Origin: Hemibagrus wyckioides
Lineage: Eukaryota; Chordata; Actinopteri; Siluriformes; Bagridae
Direction: 5' to 3'
DNA: 64,000 bases
Assembly: GCF_019097595.1 (NCBI RefSeq)
Contig: NC_080710.1
Span: 26,194,280 to 26,258,279, forward strand
The notes under the pieces are model-generated. The model searched no databases. It was not told the DNA's origin and saw only the letters and a program-made list of their open reading frames with translations. Positions 1-12,772 of this stretch are shown in pieces. Positions within the stretch are counted from its first letter, which is position 1; every line of letters starts with the position of its first letter. The position numbers and the translations under genes are program-made.

Positions 1-664
1 CTTGAAGCACAGTTTCATTTGGTCAAGTGCCCAAGCTGACCCCACTATGTGAAAGTGATTTCCTCACAGGACCGGCGTTGAACTATGTCTTCAGAAATAA
101 TTTAAGGGGCTCCAACTAGGTTCTAGTCAGGGTTCTGGAGAAAGTGTCTGATCTGGGACGTTCTGTTACAGTAGAAGCATGGAGAACCAAGCTCTCAGAC
201 AAGCAAATCATCTTGGTTCATCGAAGGTTTCCAAATACTCACATGTTTGTATTTAAGGATGTCTTCATCATCCATTCTGAGAATGTAACATACACTAAAT
301 AAGTGCTTTATAAAAGTGCCCAAGATTCATAAAAGCCTTTTCCAGTTAGATTTAGATTATTTTCCATTTGAACAGTCAAACAAACATTACTCAGGTTCAC
401 CTTTTATTTCTTACTCTGAGTTTCCCATTCTGTAGAATTTTATCTCACTTAAAATATGTTAAACATTTTGTTAAACATGTGTTTAAAATTATTTATCTGG
501 CATCCAAATGCACATGACTACTACTCAACGACTTCACAGTTAACTAGAACTGAGGAAAAGGTCAGAAGGACTACTATATGAAGAATGAATTAGAGAAGTG
601 TTTTCTCTTTAAAAACAAACCCTACATGAAAAACAGAAATATGTTTTGCTATACAGCTAAAAAG

Positions 665-1190
665 TACATAGACACCTGACCATCAAACTCATATGTGCCT
701 GTTAAACATCCTGTTCCAGTTTTATTCCACTTTACTGTTATATTGTGCTCCAATCTTCTGGGAAGGCTTCCCACTAGATGCTGGAGAGTGGCTGTGTGGA
801 TTTGTGATCATTTAGCTACAAGAGCATTATTGAGATCAGACACTGATGTTGGGATGGTGAGGAGGTGTGGGGTGCAGTCTGTGTTCCAGTTCAATCCTGA
901 AGGTGTTCAGTGGGGTTGAGTCAGAGCTCTGAGGAAGAAATTCAATTACCTCCACTCCAACCTGAGCACACCATGTCTTCATGGAGCTTTGTGCACAGGG
1001 GCATTACCATGCTGGAACAGGTCTGAGCCTCTTAGTTCCAGTGAAGGAAAATGTTAAAGCTACAGCACACAAAGCCATTCTATACAGCTGCATACATTGT
1101 GGCACGTATGACTCTGATGGAAAGTTTGAGATGATTCGGTCTTTTAAAACAACCCTGCATATAAAACAAGTCCAGTAGCTATCCTGGTTG
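665..1190 (+). repeat. old teleost interspersed repeat
   Basis: The stretch carries phrases of a repeat I recognise from many fish genomes: a clause like CTTCTGGGAAGGCTTCC, then TGGAGAGTGGCTGTGTGG, GTGTTCAGTGGGGTTGAG, CATGTCTTCATGGAGC and TGGAACAGGTCTGAGCCTC, in that order. Several small indels break any frame. The short open frames here (74 and 65 codons) follow the repeat and show no protein family. The transposon class is not certain from memory; a DNA-transposon derivative is my best guess. Ends are approximate. Confidence 0.65.
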
Positions 1191-2824
1191 CAGACATGAG
1201 CATTTGGATCATGTATGAAAATGTCCTGAAACGGTTAGGCCACTCAAAAACGTTAGAATACAGAATAGAGGGTTTCACATGGTGATGCAAGATGTTCAAC
1301 ATGACCATCATTTCCCAACACAATCCTTGCTTCATGTTGCTCTCCAGCACAGTATGACAATGAAGTCATGGCAAAGGAAAGTTCAACTGAGGAAAACAGA
1401 GCACCAACACTGGGAGGGGAAAAAAAAAAATCAAATGTGGCATGGGGGGGGGCAATGTTCCAATGAAACATATGGAGTCGATCAGGGGGCAAGACACCCG
1501 CCAGGAAATATACTGCGCAACAAGTATTAATTACAGCATAATAAATTATTTATAAATCAAATAAAACCTTGAGCAATGCTTTCTATTTGTTAACAAGACT
1601 TTGTATGTGTGTGTGTGTGTGGGGGGGGTGATTTGTCTGTTACAACAGGCAGCTGTTGTATGTGAGTAGCGCGCTCTGTTTCACATGACTTTCATTACTC
1701 CTAATCAGCCTACGGTCATGTTGTCCGGCATTCCGTCTCACTTGTGCCGACTCTAATCCTTCTCCTTCTTTCTACGGCTTTGGAAATCCGACTCCGGTCC
1801 TGAGCTCTGTACAAAGTGACAGAGATAGCAGACCGCCTCGGTCCAGCAACACATCTAATGAGATAAGCGTTCTCCACATGTCAAAGGTCACCTCTCAGCA
1901 GCCTGACCTTGCTCAGCATATGCAGAGTTATAAGAAGAATGCATATGAGCCAGCCCGGGTTTCAGCAGCGCTTTCCTAGGGGAATAGAGAACTGTCATGG
2001 ACGGATCTGGCGCTCGAGAGAGAGAGTGCACTAGATTGAGTCATGGAGGAAAAAGTGGATGAGAATTGTTTACATTGATTAAGCATCATTATGTCCTGTT
2101 GAGGACCGAGTGTCAACATCTCTATTGACTCACAGAGACGGAGCACAGGGCCAGGAGAAATAGATTTGTTTATGGAGAAAACCACACACACACACACTCC
2201 AAGCATGAACCCAATGGTCTGTAATTGCTAATCTGATAACATTAATTCCTCTGTTTTATTACTACACCCTCCATGCAGGTGCCAGAATCTGGTTTTAGAA
2301 TAAGTTTTTTTGGGGGGACATTTTCTAAAATGGTGCTTGTGTGGGACATTTTTTTTTTTTTTTTACTTTGGGGTTGACAAAAATATCCATCTACGTGCAG
2401 ACAGTGCTTAAACATGAAGATTTAGATTCCTGCTGGAAGTCACTTGAATATTTATTTCCTAAATTATTTGGCATTCTGTACCTTTTAGCTCATGTGTGAC
2501 ACTAATAATGACTAAACTGCAATAAAAAAAAAAGAGAAACGTCAGCATATCCTGCACAGCACCAAGAAAAGGCATGAAATAAGGAAAGACCACACACAGA
2601 CATTAGCATGCACACAAAGCAGGACTATACCCAGACCAGTATAGAGACACACAACACACACACACATTCTCCAATAATTTCTGTAGCAATTACCTAAAAA
2701 AAGCATAATCTGATACTTGGAAAAACAAATGAAACTGTCTGACAGTCTATTTCAAGAGCTCTACGTCATGCGCACACTTTCAGCTAGGAAAACAAAGAAT
2801 TCAAAGAAATAGCTGTAGAAAAAA

Positions 2825-2854
<30 letters not shown>
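2825..2854. repeat. (AAAT)n microsatellite
   Basis: About seven AAAT units in a row, followed by a short CA run. It is intronic and nothing ties it to a function. Confidence 0.95.
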
Positions 2855-2855
<1 letters not shown>

Positions 2856-3186
2856 CACACACACTGAAATTGGCCCCCAGAGTACACATTCACCATTAGT
2901 AGATCCATGACACGTGTTAAATATAAAAGCCTGATATCAGTCTAAGTCAGAGAGTCATGTTAAGCCTTACCGATAGTCAAGACAAATATATGCAAAAATA
3001 AGGAGGAGGAAAAACAGTCTAAAAGAGGGATGAGGAGAAGAAACAGATGGAGGAAGAGGGTTAAACCTCCCTGACAACCTACAAAAGGCCCAGAGGAGTG
3101 CAGCTGCCAAGATAAACTTCCCCTGAAAGCAGGTTCCCCAAGACTAGGTGCTCTTTATCAGTTTTGCAGAGGCCAAAGAGTGCATG

Positions 3187-3206
3187 CACACACACACACA
3201 CACACA
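3187..3206. repeat. (CA)10 microsatellite
   Basis: Ten uninterrupted CA units in the pard3 intron, about 200 bp downstream (in transcript terms) of the exon at 3423-3550. Confidence 0.95.
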
Positions 3207-3377
3207 AATACTGTTCTGATGAAGAGTGTTAAGTTACAGGACAAGAATGTGGCTGAGGGAGGACGTCTGGATGAAGAGTGGTGCTGAGGTAATGGGTAGG
3301 TGTAGGGGTGTGTGTGTGGGCTCTAGGGGAGTGAGTCTGTGACATCGTAGTAAATAGATCTTGCAGTGATGGAGATC

Positions 3378-3380
<3 letters not shown>

Positions 3381-3408
<28 letters not shown>
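3381..3408 (-). repeat. (GT)14 on plus = (CA)14 in pard3 RNA, beside a 5' splice site
   Basis: Fourteen uninterrupted GT units on the plus strand. In the pard3 transcript this is a CA14 tract that starts 15 nt into the intron, right after the donor GTAAGAACACAGAG. Intronic CA repeats near donors are known binding sites for hnRNP L and can raise or lower exon use depending on distance. Position and length are seen; a regulatory role here is inference. Confidence 0.95.
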
Positions 3409-3421
3409 CTCTGTGTTCTTA

Positions 3422-3640
<219 letters not shown>

Positions 3641-6249
3641 TCACCATGTTAATTTAGACCCATCTGCTGCATAGACCATGGTTCAGACCTGAGCTCGAGT
3701 GACTGTCTATCTAAAGCTTCACATGTTCTCCCCGTGTCTGGGCTGGTCTCTTTTGGCTTCTCTGGTTTACTCTTACCACCAAAAAAATAAATAAATACCA
3801 GTAGGTTTACTAAATTGCTAAGGTGTGGATGAGTGTTATGTACACGAATGAACGTACTGTAGGAACACAGTGCCTTCAGAATGTCTCCAGATCTCCTGTG
3901 TTCCTAACCAGGATGAAACTCTGACTCAAAATGAACGGATAAACTACACTTTACTCAACAAGCACATGTGAGAGCGAAACCCTCATTACAGTCCCTCATT
4001 AGAACGGCTTTTTGAATATTAGCTACTGAAAGAGGCTAATATACTCTCATTAACATCAGCCAGTCTAATGCGCTATTCCAGCAAGCCAGATTTTAGTTAT
4101 TGCTAGAGGGTTTGATCAGGGTCTCAGTCAATAAACGGTACTTAGAAATCTGATACTTTCACCAAAAAAGGCCATGTGAATGTCTTTCCTAACATCCAAT
4201 CCCATATACTCATATCCAGAGATGACATTCAAGATAATCTTACTGCTTCAAGCAAAATTCTAGAATAATATATAAAGACCCAATGACCTTTTTACAGTTC
4301 AGTACGCTGAAAATTGTTCAAAAGTTTACCTGTCAGAAACTAGCGCCTGGAAGAACAGCTTCTGAAGTGTGAAGTCGGTTAAGTGCCCAGTAAATAGCAG
4401 CTCCTTATAGAAAAAGTCTCAGGGGCTAGTCATGTGCTAGCATCAGCTAGTGTAGCCTGTTAGCATGGCTTTTCAGGTCCATAGCAGAAAAAGAAGAAAG
4501 CTAGTCTGAGATATTAGAATAGAGCAATTTGTAATAATAAAGTTAGCAAAGAAATTCCATGGTAACAGAAGCACTCGCCCGACTAAACGTTCCTTAACTC
4601 CAGTCATCCCCAGTGTTCACCCTCCATGTATATTCCTAACCCCTGACCTTAACCCCATGTTTTTGACTCTTACTCATGTAAATGCCTGTTTCTGAGTGGT
4701 TAGGATTAGCATGTCATGCAAGAAGACTGCTTTAATGAGTAACACCGTTATCACACTCCAGCATAATTATCAGTTTGTGCCTGGGCTAGTGTCGACTGGC
4801 CCGCAGGTCTGATGCTAATACTGCACTAATGTTTGGAAGAGAAGGAAAATAAGATGTCAGACCAAGAAAAGAGTCTCTAATGTACTCTTTAAAAAAAAAA
4901 CGCTCTTTGTCTTTAATTCTGCTGTTTTTACAGCTGCGTGCTAAAGTCCTCGGTGGAGTCAGTTCCATTAAAACACAGGGAAATGAGGCAATTATATGTG
5001 TGTGTAATGAACAGAGGAGTACAGAACCTCCTCTAGAAACAACATGTCTGGAAGATAAAGCAACTGCTATCAGACTAACTACAGATTCCAGTGAAGAAAT
5101 AGTCACAAAAAAAAATGAGATTTTTAAATGAGATCTGATGCAGGAAATATCTCCCAATCATACAGCCTGAGGCCAGAAACTAGGAGAACGTGTGGGGTGT
5201 GAATTATCCTTAATTCCTGCGTATGATCACGCAATGTGTATTCCGTCAGTCACGAGAGACTCTGCCATGCGGATGTTTTCTGATCCATGCCTTCAGGGAG
5301 TGATCAGTCCAAGTACGTAACTGTATCAGCAGAGACAAAATCTGATTATTCGTCCTCCATGTGAAATACAACGCTTTATAAAAACACAGCTATTCTCCCC
5401 CCCAAAGCACATTAAAAGTGACACATGCCGTTCCTTATTTTTTCCTCCGGATAAGAAAAGAACGTTAAGCTTCCTCCCATCGCTTTCTTTCTATTTTAAT
5501 TCTTTTCTATCTTTAAAGATAAAGAAAACATCACAATACAACCCGTCCCCATCTGTTCAAACCCGAGCGCTCGGAGTCAAAGCTGTAATTGTGAAAAAAT
5601 TGTTTGCAGCGATTCAAAACAGGAATGCAGGGAAGAGGCCGAGTAAAAGAGTTGAGCCGTAGCCAAGCATGGGATAATAGTTATGATTACCATGTGGGGC
5701 GACCCAAAGACTTTTCTATCAAAGCGAGGTCAGCAAGCTGGGTGGATGAGGATCACGACCTGCACACATGCTAACTCCCTTTACACACCATAATACCGTC
5801 TTTTCTCTGTTTACACAATGACTTCTAAAGGTTTCTTCTGGATACACAAACACGCATTTGCTTGCTAATGTTTCTGTTTGATAGAAACAGAATAAAAAAA
5901 AAGGCTAAGAGAGAATTGTAAAAGAAGAGAATGATATTTGTAGTCGTTGGAGTAAACATGTCGGATTTCAGTTACTGTTGTAGGCTAGCATTGCAAGGCT
6001 ATTATAAGGTAACATAGGGTGGATTTACAGCTGAAAGGGTTTTTTTTCCTCCCGCATTTCACTAATTTGGTCTTGGGCAGCTCCCATCAACCAGCCAGCT
6101 TTCAGCCAGTCTCTCACACACAGAGGAAGGCTAACTTCTGAGATCTGTTTACATTGCTATTGCTACTGCTATCTGCCCTCTTCCACACACCTAAGCTCAC
6201 AGACGTCAAAATTTAGTTAGTGTTGCTGTGATTGACAGGAGAGAGAATA

Positions 6250-6975
6250 AGTCGCCCCTCCCACCCATGCAGCAAGGCCACTTTTGCTTACTTGGACTCC
6301 AGGTCACGGATGGCTGCAGGATGAAAAGGCGAACGCTTTCGCACCTAATACTGAAATTACACACCGACATTTACACCTCAGATGTGACTACAGATTCAAA
6401 TGCTACTTGGAAAGTAGCCTCAGACTTAGACGTCACGCTGATGAACAGTTGGCTGAACATCTGATGCATATGGCACACAAAATTGGAAACACTTCAGGAA
6501 TTTTGACATTGGCATCTGATTGGTTGGGTTCTACAGGATTTCTGTCACATTTTTAACGGTCCACCTGGAAACAAAGCCGTCATGGTGCTCTACTTCCCTC
6601 ATAGAAGAAGAAATCTGTCGTGTTTACAACTGTAACAATGAGTGCATATGAGGATCAGCTAAACGCTGGATTTTCCAGATGATGTGAAGGTCATGGTATA
6701 GACTTATTAATTTGCACGACTTTCCTAAGTGAACATTCTGTGGTTGCACGCCAGCTTGTTTATGTACGAACATCAACTTTACACTTTACACAGCCCAAAG
6801 CATGACGCTGAACAAAACGAGCTGTGATTGGTTGCTTTACATGTCAATCAGACGCCTTCTTGGGTGGTCCTTGATCAATAAAAGCTGCTATGGAGTCCAG
6901 ACCTTCTGCTTTCAGTCTGAAAGTCTGGCTATGCGAGACTACTTGGAGAGCTACGTGGGATTTTTGCATGTGGAA
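6250..6975. repeat. possible degraded transposon-like repeat
   Basis: The phrase AGTCTGGCTATGCGAGACT near 6920-6940 resembles a motif found in common fish DNA-transposon derivatives, and the stretch before it has a slightly higher CpG content and repeat-like wording. No terminal repeats or target-site duplication could be identified and the frames are broken. The ends are a guess; it may be unique intron sequence. Confidence 0.3.
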
Positions 6976-7554
6976 ACCAGGAGTGTTTCAGTTTTCTGAC
7001 CTTAAACTTCATTCAGATTTTCCCTTGTATTATCAGCTCAAGCAAGAAGCAGTGAATTTCCAGCAGCACTGACTGAGAGTTTGATGGAACTGCAAAGTCA
7101 CACTAAAAGCTCATGCTTTTATGCATTGTAAATACTCCCAATTACTCCTATTTAAGGGCAATATTAAAAAAATAATAATAGTTTCCAAAGAGAAAGCATC
7201 TTAATCTGAGTTATTGTTTATCTTAATGACAAAAATTTTATATGGATAAGTGAACTGTAAGTGTAACTGTCTGTTTTTACACAAACCATTATTGAATTCA
7301 GATATAAACCAGCTATTTAAAAAGCAAAATGAAATACCCAACATCCTGGTACACAGTAACTACCTAATGTTTCCTAATGTAATATTCACAAATATTTTCC
7401 AGTATTCACAAAACTCTAAACTGAACAGTGCTCTAGCATTAAACTAGCTAACATCAGACATTTTATCCAACCTAGTCTAGAAATTACACACAAACATACG
7501 GAATAGATTTGTCCACTAATGTGACTGAATGTGGAGAGACAGAATAAAAAGAGC

Positions 7555-7573
7555 AAAGAGAGAGAGAGAGAGA
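7555..7573. repeat. (GA)n microsatellite
   Basis: An uninterrupted AG run of about nine units; purine-rich on the plus strand. Confidence 0.9.
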
Positions 7574-7735
7574 TGTAAAAACTGATTGCAGTCGAATACA
7601 GCGCATATGGTGACCGGGTCCAGATCTGTCTATGAGATGTTGTGGATTGAGAAACCGTGAAAGACAGGAATAAAAATGAGTCAGAGTAAGAGTAAGAAAG
7701 GGTCAGGGGAATGAGACAGAAAGGGAACATGACAG

Positions 7736-7761
7736 GGAGAGAGAGAGAGAGAGAGAGAGAG
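7736..7761. repeat. (GA)13 microsatellite
   Basis: Thirteen GA units. Together with the run 160 bp to the left, it makes the opposite strand read as a Ser/Leu-rich open frame of 179 codons at 7416-7955, which is not a gene. Confidence 0.95.
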
Positions 7762-8589
7762 GAATGAAGTGTGAGGAGAGAAAACCTGACAGGGGAGCGG
7801 TGGAAGACCCTGTGTGGCGATAACTCCGCCTGTAAGCCTTCCCGCAGGCCCCATTTCACCAATTTATTAAGTGTAGCTTGACTCCATTTGCTGTAATGTC
7901 CATGCAGCTCTGTCTGTATGCAGGGCCTCAGCTCGGTGTAGGTGTAGGACAGCATTCAGCTGTCAGTCTACCTCTGCGCTACACGCAGCAGATTCACACG
8001 TCTTCTCTCCAGCTGTCTCCGAATACTAAAAGCCCTCACACTTCACACAAATGCATGGAAAAACATACAGTATTGCTCTTCTGGAATTAAAAGCATGTTG
8101 CCCTTGGAGGCCGAAGCGGCTGCTGAGACGTCATGATTAACGTTCTGTAAGTGGCTAAGTGTTGCAGAGCAGGGGTCAAATATTCCACTGTTCATTACAC
8201 AGTGATGGATAAATGGTTTGAGATGCACACTGAACTCACTCTCTGCAGCTTTGGCTTGCGTGTGATGTGATGTGATGAATGAGGAGAATGGTGTGTAAGC
8301 TAATCTGTAGATGCTGCATGGAGCGGATAATAGCTAGCTTGATGTGGCTTGACATGTTGAGGCTTTAACACCCAATAATGGCTTTATTATTCTGTATCGA
8401 TAAACAGCACTGGTGAAAGATATTACTATTATACTACACTATTATAAGCACTGACATGCAGGAACCAGACCACGCTGAAAAGCAAAACATTTACTGCATC
8501 ACTTTTAGATGGCTAAAGCTTTTAATGAAACAGAATAGGTTTGTGACTTTTTACCAAAAGCCAAAAAAAAAAATATAATATTCAGTGTT

Positions 8590-8925
8590 GATTTTGTTGT
8601 CATGTCACACTTACATGAAAGCAGGCACTCAGGGCTTTAAGAATTTGTAGTTTTTTATAAAAACATATCAAGCCTACTAGGGGCAATATATTCATAGAAA
8701 AGTTCTAGAAATAAATAAATAAATAAACAAAACTGCTCTCCGAGATGCCCCGAGTACTTGTTCATAAGCACCTAAAATTGGAAGGAGTTACCTTCAACCA
8801 CTAACAGAGTCCTGACTCATTTTATATCAGACTTGCGCTGATAAAATAATTCATTTGTTTATATGGATTGAAAATATCCACGATGTCCATTTCCATTCAG
8901 TCTGCATAATAGAATGTCACCTTTA
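8590..8925 (+). repeat. Interspersed repeat, copy 1 (partner at 33.4 kb)
   Basis: This segment aligns by eye, in the same orientation, with 33375-33645. Shared blocks include TTGTTCATAAGCA, CTAAAAT followed by GAAG, CTTCAACCACTA, ATTTTATATCAGACTTGC, AAATAATTCATTTGTTTATA and TCCATTTCCATTCAG-type ends. Indels and substitutions between blocks suggest two old insertions of one element. An AAAT run (8715-8730) sits inside this copy. No coding capacity and no recognised class. Confidence 0.6.
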
Positions 8926-9746
8926 AAATAAATCCGTGCCACAACTTCAGGATATTTAAGACTGAAACCGAATCCCGAACTAATAACACGATTGGAACGT
9001 TTTTTATTTGATGTGGAGCATACAGACCCAAACAATGAAACAGTAAAGTAGAACAAAGAAGCTATACTAAAGTTGTATGAGTCTAAGGATAATAAGGACA
9101 ATTCGAAGGAGAATATGGGAAACAGTGGTTTGGTTTAAAATCAAGAAACATCTCAAGCAGCTCTAATGAGAAACTCGATACACATATGAACAAAGGTGGG
9201 ACATGTGTTTGGAATTCCTTCGATTTGAAGTCAGAAAACGATGAGGTCTGAATGCCAACCACCCCTCTAACCAGAACCTTTGCGTCTTTCCATAGAACTC
9301 CGGTCTTTTGCTGAACATTTGCATGTGAAGAGCTCGCAAGAGAAATGCTAATATAAACACGATGAAAGTGTGTGTCCATCCACCTCCCGGTAAAAGACTG
9401 ATCCCCGTTGGCTAATACAGGAAAAGAGGATTTTAGAAAGAGTTTGTGCTTTATGTTAAACATCTGGACAGCACGAAAAGAAAAAAAAAAAACCTGGACA
9501 TACAATAACTACAGAGTGTGAATGTGTGTGGAAGGGGAAAAAAAAAAAAACCCAAAGCAGATCTAATTGTCTGAGCTCTGGAACAGGTTTGAGGCAGGCA
9601 TCTGGCAGCACAGAGATTATCCTCTCCCTATGATTCGTGCTTATTGTTATGTCCAGATAAAGGAGGTGAAAAGCAAGCCTTTAGGGTTTGGAGCAAAAGA
9701 AATAAAGATCAAACCTACACACCAACTTGATTCAAGTCTGAGCTGT

Positions 9747-9750
<4 letters not shown>

Positions 9751-9779
<29 letters not shown>
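9751..9779. repeat. (GA)n microsatellite
   Basis: About fourteen GA units, continuing after one T with a short GA tail. Confidence 0.95.
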
Positions 9780-9782
<3 letters not shown>

Positions 9783-9879
9783 GAGAGACTTCACAATCCA
9801 CACTGGGTTTCAGAAATCCCAATACTGGAGCCTACAAATGTTTTATATATGAAAATCACAACCGTGGAATAAAACTCAG

Positions 9880-10580
9880 CGGGATGTGCTGTTATAGAAA
9901 AATAATCAGCAACAAAAGAGCACGATGTGGCCCGTGAACAGATTTATTTTACTGTTACTGTGCTTTATTCCTCATTCCTATATTTTCATACGACAGCAAT
10001 AAGAGTCAATAAGTGATTGTACTGTAGCTTCACTGATTATTAATGGCACAAACATATCAGCACTTCTTCCCTCACCGGGCTCATGTTTTCTTCTCTCTCT
10101 CTCTCTGAAGTTAAGAAAAAATGCAGCTCATCATGTTACAGAGAAACTACCAAGTACATCCATTCCATTCAATTCAATTTATTTGTATAGCGCTTTTAAC
10201 AATGGACATAGTCTCAAAGCAGCTTTACAGAAGTACAGAAACGGAAAGTATGTAAGTATAGAAAGTTTAAAGTCAAGTTACTATTTATCCCTTACACTTA
10301 TCCCTAGTGAGCCTGTGGCAAGGAAAAACTTGTTGAGATGATAAACATACATCTGTCCTAAAGAACTTATAGCTTTACCTGTAACCGTTACAAAGTGCTG
10401 ACCGTCTATTCACACAAAAATTTCACCACGTCAACAGTTACACACGTTAAATCAGTTTATGTGTTTATGTATTAGAATGAGTGCATTGTTATAAACCCTG
10501 CAGTCAGAGCTGCTCTTATAGAAAAGTAATCAACACCAATCAGAATCAAGCATTCAGCAGAACACTGCAGTTTCATTATG
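9880..10580 (+). repeat. Repeat family X, copy A, split by a nested element
   Basis: It starts with GCTGTTATAGAAAAATAATC and ends with CTTATAGAAAAGTAATCAAC plus ACCAATCAGAATCAAGC and CAGCAGAACACTG. The same start, middle (GAAGTTAA ... CAGCTCATCATGTTAC) and end recur in copy B (15283-15795). Start and end share a near-identical 20-bp phrase in direct orientation. The wording resembles repeats I associate with catfish genomes. A second, unrelated repeat lies at 10163-10342, so this copy is older than that insertion. Confidence 0.6.
10163..10342 (-). repeat. Teleost short repeat ending ...GCGCTATACAAATAAA (minus), nested
   Basis: On the minus strand this reads as a very common fish repeat: a part like TTTTTCCTTGCCACAGGCTC, then CTGTAAAGCTGCTTTGAGAC, CCATTGTTAAAAGCGCTATA and an AATTGAATTGAATG tail. 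It sits inside repeat X copy A. Other copies in the window are at 17555-17715, 21163-21245 and 47855-48035. Confidence 0.75.
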
Positions 10581-11042
10581 CCAGCAGAATGGAAATCGAC
10601 TTATCGGACATTTTCAATCAGTATAAACAAATGAATTATTTTATGGCTGCAAGTGTGATATAAAATGAGTCAGGACTCAGCATGAGACCAGCGTTTCTCC
10701 CCCTCTGTTGAATAACCCTTCACATAATTTCAGTGGTTTAAGATAACACCTCCAAATTTTAATCAGCATTTACTATGAAGATAGAAACATTTGTGTGTTT
10801 AAAAAAAACAAAAACAAAACTTTTCTATGAATATATTGCCTCTAGTCTATCAGAGGCCTCTGGCAGACTAGATAAAAACGGCAATACTTATGAAAAACTA
10901 CAAATACTAAAAGGCCTAAGTGTCTACTGTCATATGAGACATTAAGCACTACTGTGGAGTGAGACATGACAGGGGCAAATTCAATTTTGTGGCCATGGGG
11001 GAAAAGGAGTTAAGCATTTGATCATGACATTTCTTTTATTTA

Positions 11043-11404
11043 CAGTGGAACCTCAGCATATGAATTCCCTCCCTTACAAATTTTTGCCTGAGGAATTTAA
11101 ATTTTGCAAGAAATTCGCATTGGCATACGAAGCATTGTCGGCATACGAACAAACCGATCCGAATGCCGGCTAAGTTGCGCATTAATTGCCATGATACCAA
11201 CATCGCCTTCGGCATGCGGGGTCAGTTCTTTGTAAGCAGCCATACAGTTTACATACGCTTCGTATTGGTAATATTTTTGGGTGGCTGGAACGGATTATCT
11301 GCATTTACATTATTTCTTATTAGAAAATTTGTTTTGCAGTACACATTTTAGCCTTAAGGACTCACCTCCATAATGAATTAGATTTGTATACCGAGGTTTC
11401 ACTT
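11043..11404 (+). mobile_element. Pogo/Tigger-like MITE, copy 1 (362 bp, TA target site)
   Basis: The left end is CAGTGGAACCTCAGCATA. The right end, read on the other strand, is AAGTGAAACCTCGGTATA, an imperfect terminal inverted repeat. Both ends are flanked by TA. The interior has further half-copies of the tip (GGCATACGAA twice). A TA target site plus a CAGT tip is what pogo/Tigger-type DNA transposons leave. No transposase is encoded; the 62-codon frame here is a shadow. A second copy in opposite orientation lies at 35858-36341, and about 100 bp of the core are almost identical. Confidence 0.8.
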
Positions 11405-12642
11405 TATTTATTTGTATGTTTGTTTAATTGTTATTTATTTTTAGAAATGCAGGGGTGTGGCTCAAATTACATAATCCTCAGCATGATACTTGTAGATGTG
11501 TAGACAAAAACTGTCCCCTGGAGAGATTTTAGGACAGTCTAATGGGTCTGACATATTTTTGAAAAGAATTAAATAAACAACCTAAAACAAAGAAATAGAT
11601 CATTTGAAGGACATGGAAACAGGTAATTGCATGATGGTAATTAAATCCAGGACTGTACATGGAGAAATGGAGGCGTTTGACAGTGTATTTGTTTACTGTG
11701 TTATTTTCTAGGACGATGCTTGTCAGGAGATGTAGAGGTCATACTTTCACCAGAGTGATTAACGTTGACTTGGCTCTTAAGTTTTGGAGGCTGCATCACG
11801 TCATGGCTGCATTTCAAAGGCAATAAATCATCAGCAGGGAGGATTTTCATATGCCAAGCACATTTACAGAGACTTTTTTAAATGATGTAGATGATTTCAC
11901 AACCTCCGTTCAACATCCCAGGCCTCGCACTGTCTTCACGCCAAGTGTTAAGTCCTCAGTGGTTGCTGCTCTGACTTTCACCATTTATTCACTGAACACT
12001 TAATCAGCACTGCAAATAAACCTGGCTTGAAAAGTTTTCTTCTCTGTGGTATTTACGTAATTGTCAAGTCTAGTTTTCTGGTCCAGTTCAGTATGCTGAC
12101 AAATGACTACAGTGTAGTGGATCAAGTCCATTTTTTTTGGATTTCGTTTAGTCACAGCCAACATTATTAAATTATTCCATTTTATATTTAGTTGTTAAAC
12201 TTCAATAACTCCGAAACAAATAATATCAGTTTCGGACATAAAGCAGTGGATCGATAAAAAGTTCAGGAATAAAAAGCCCCATGGCCTAGAATATTAAATA
12301 ACAAGTCAAATCTTTGGATATGTGGATTAGAATCAAATCGAATTAAAATCAAACCAGAATAAATCTCAGTAAATACTGTACAGAAATACAGTAAAGGTTT
12401 TGCTCTCGTCTCTGGATGGCTCCTTACTTAGAAATAGAAACATGATGACATTGGACTATTATAAAATCTGCTCTTTGTTTGGGTTCTTTGCGTTCAAATA
12501 GAGTTATGAATCGCCCCAAAGCGGCTTGTTACCTTGTTATGACAGTTTTATGACACCATGCTGTCAGGCTTTTGACAGTATGCCTTGACAGTGAAGCATT
12601 AAACTAAGCACATCTCACACACATCATCATTCTCTCTGTGAT

Positions 12643-12663
12643 TCTCTCTCTCTCTCTCTCTCT
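12643..12663. repeat. (CT)n microsatellite
   Basis: About ten CT units in intronic sequence. Confidence 0.9.
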
Positions 12664-12726
12664 GTATTTTAACAATTTTAGTGGACCTCCAGTTAATACA
12701 GACTGCTGTTTAGGCTCTAAATCATT

Positions 12727-12731
<5 letters not shown>

Positions 12732-12770
<39 letters not shown>
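12732..12770. repeat. (GT)19 microsatellite
   Basis: Nineteen uninterrupted GT units, one of the longest perfect dinucleotide runs in the intron between the two exons. Confidence 0.95.

Positions 12771-12772
<2 letters not shown>

Noticed and set aside
7416..7955. 179-codon frame on the minus strand
   Set aside because: A large part is Ser/Leu runs from GA/CT microsatellites and it has no recognisable domain. It lies inside a PARD3 intron on the same strand without splice sites.
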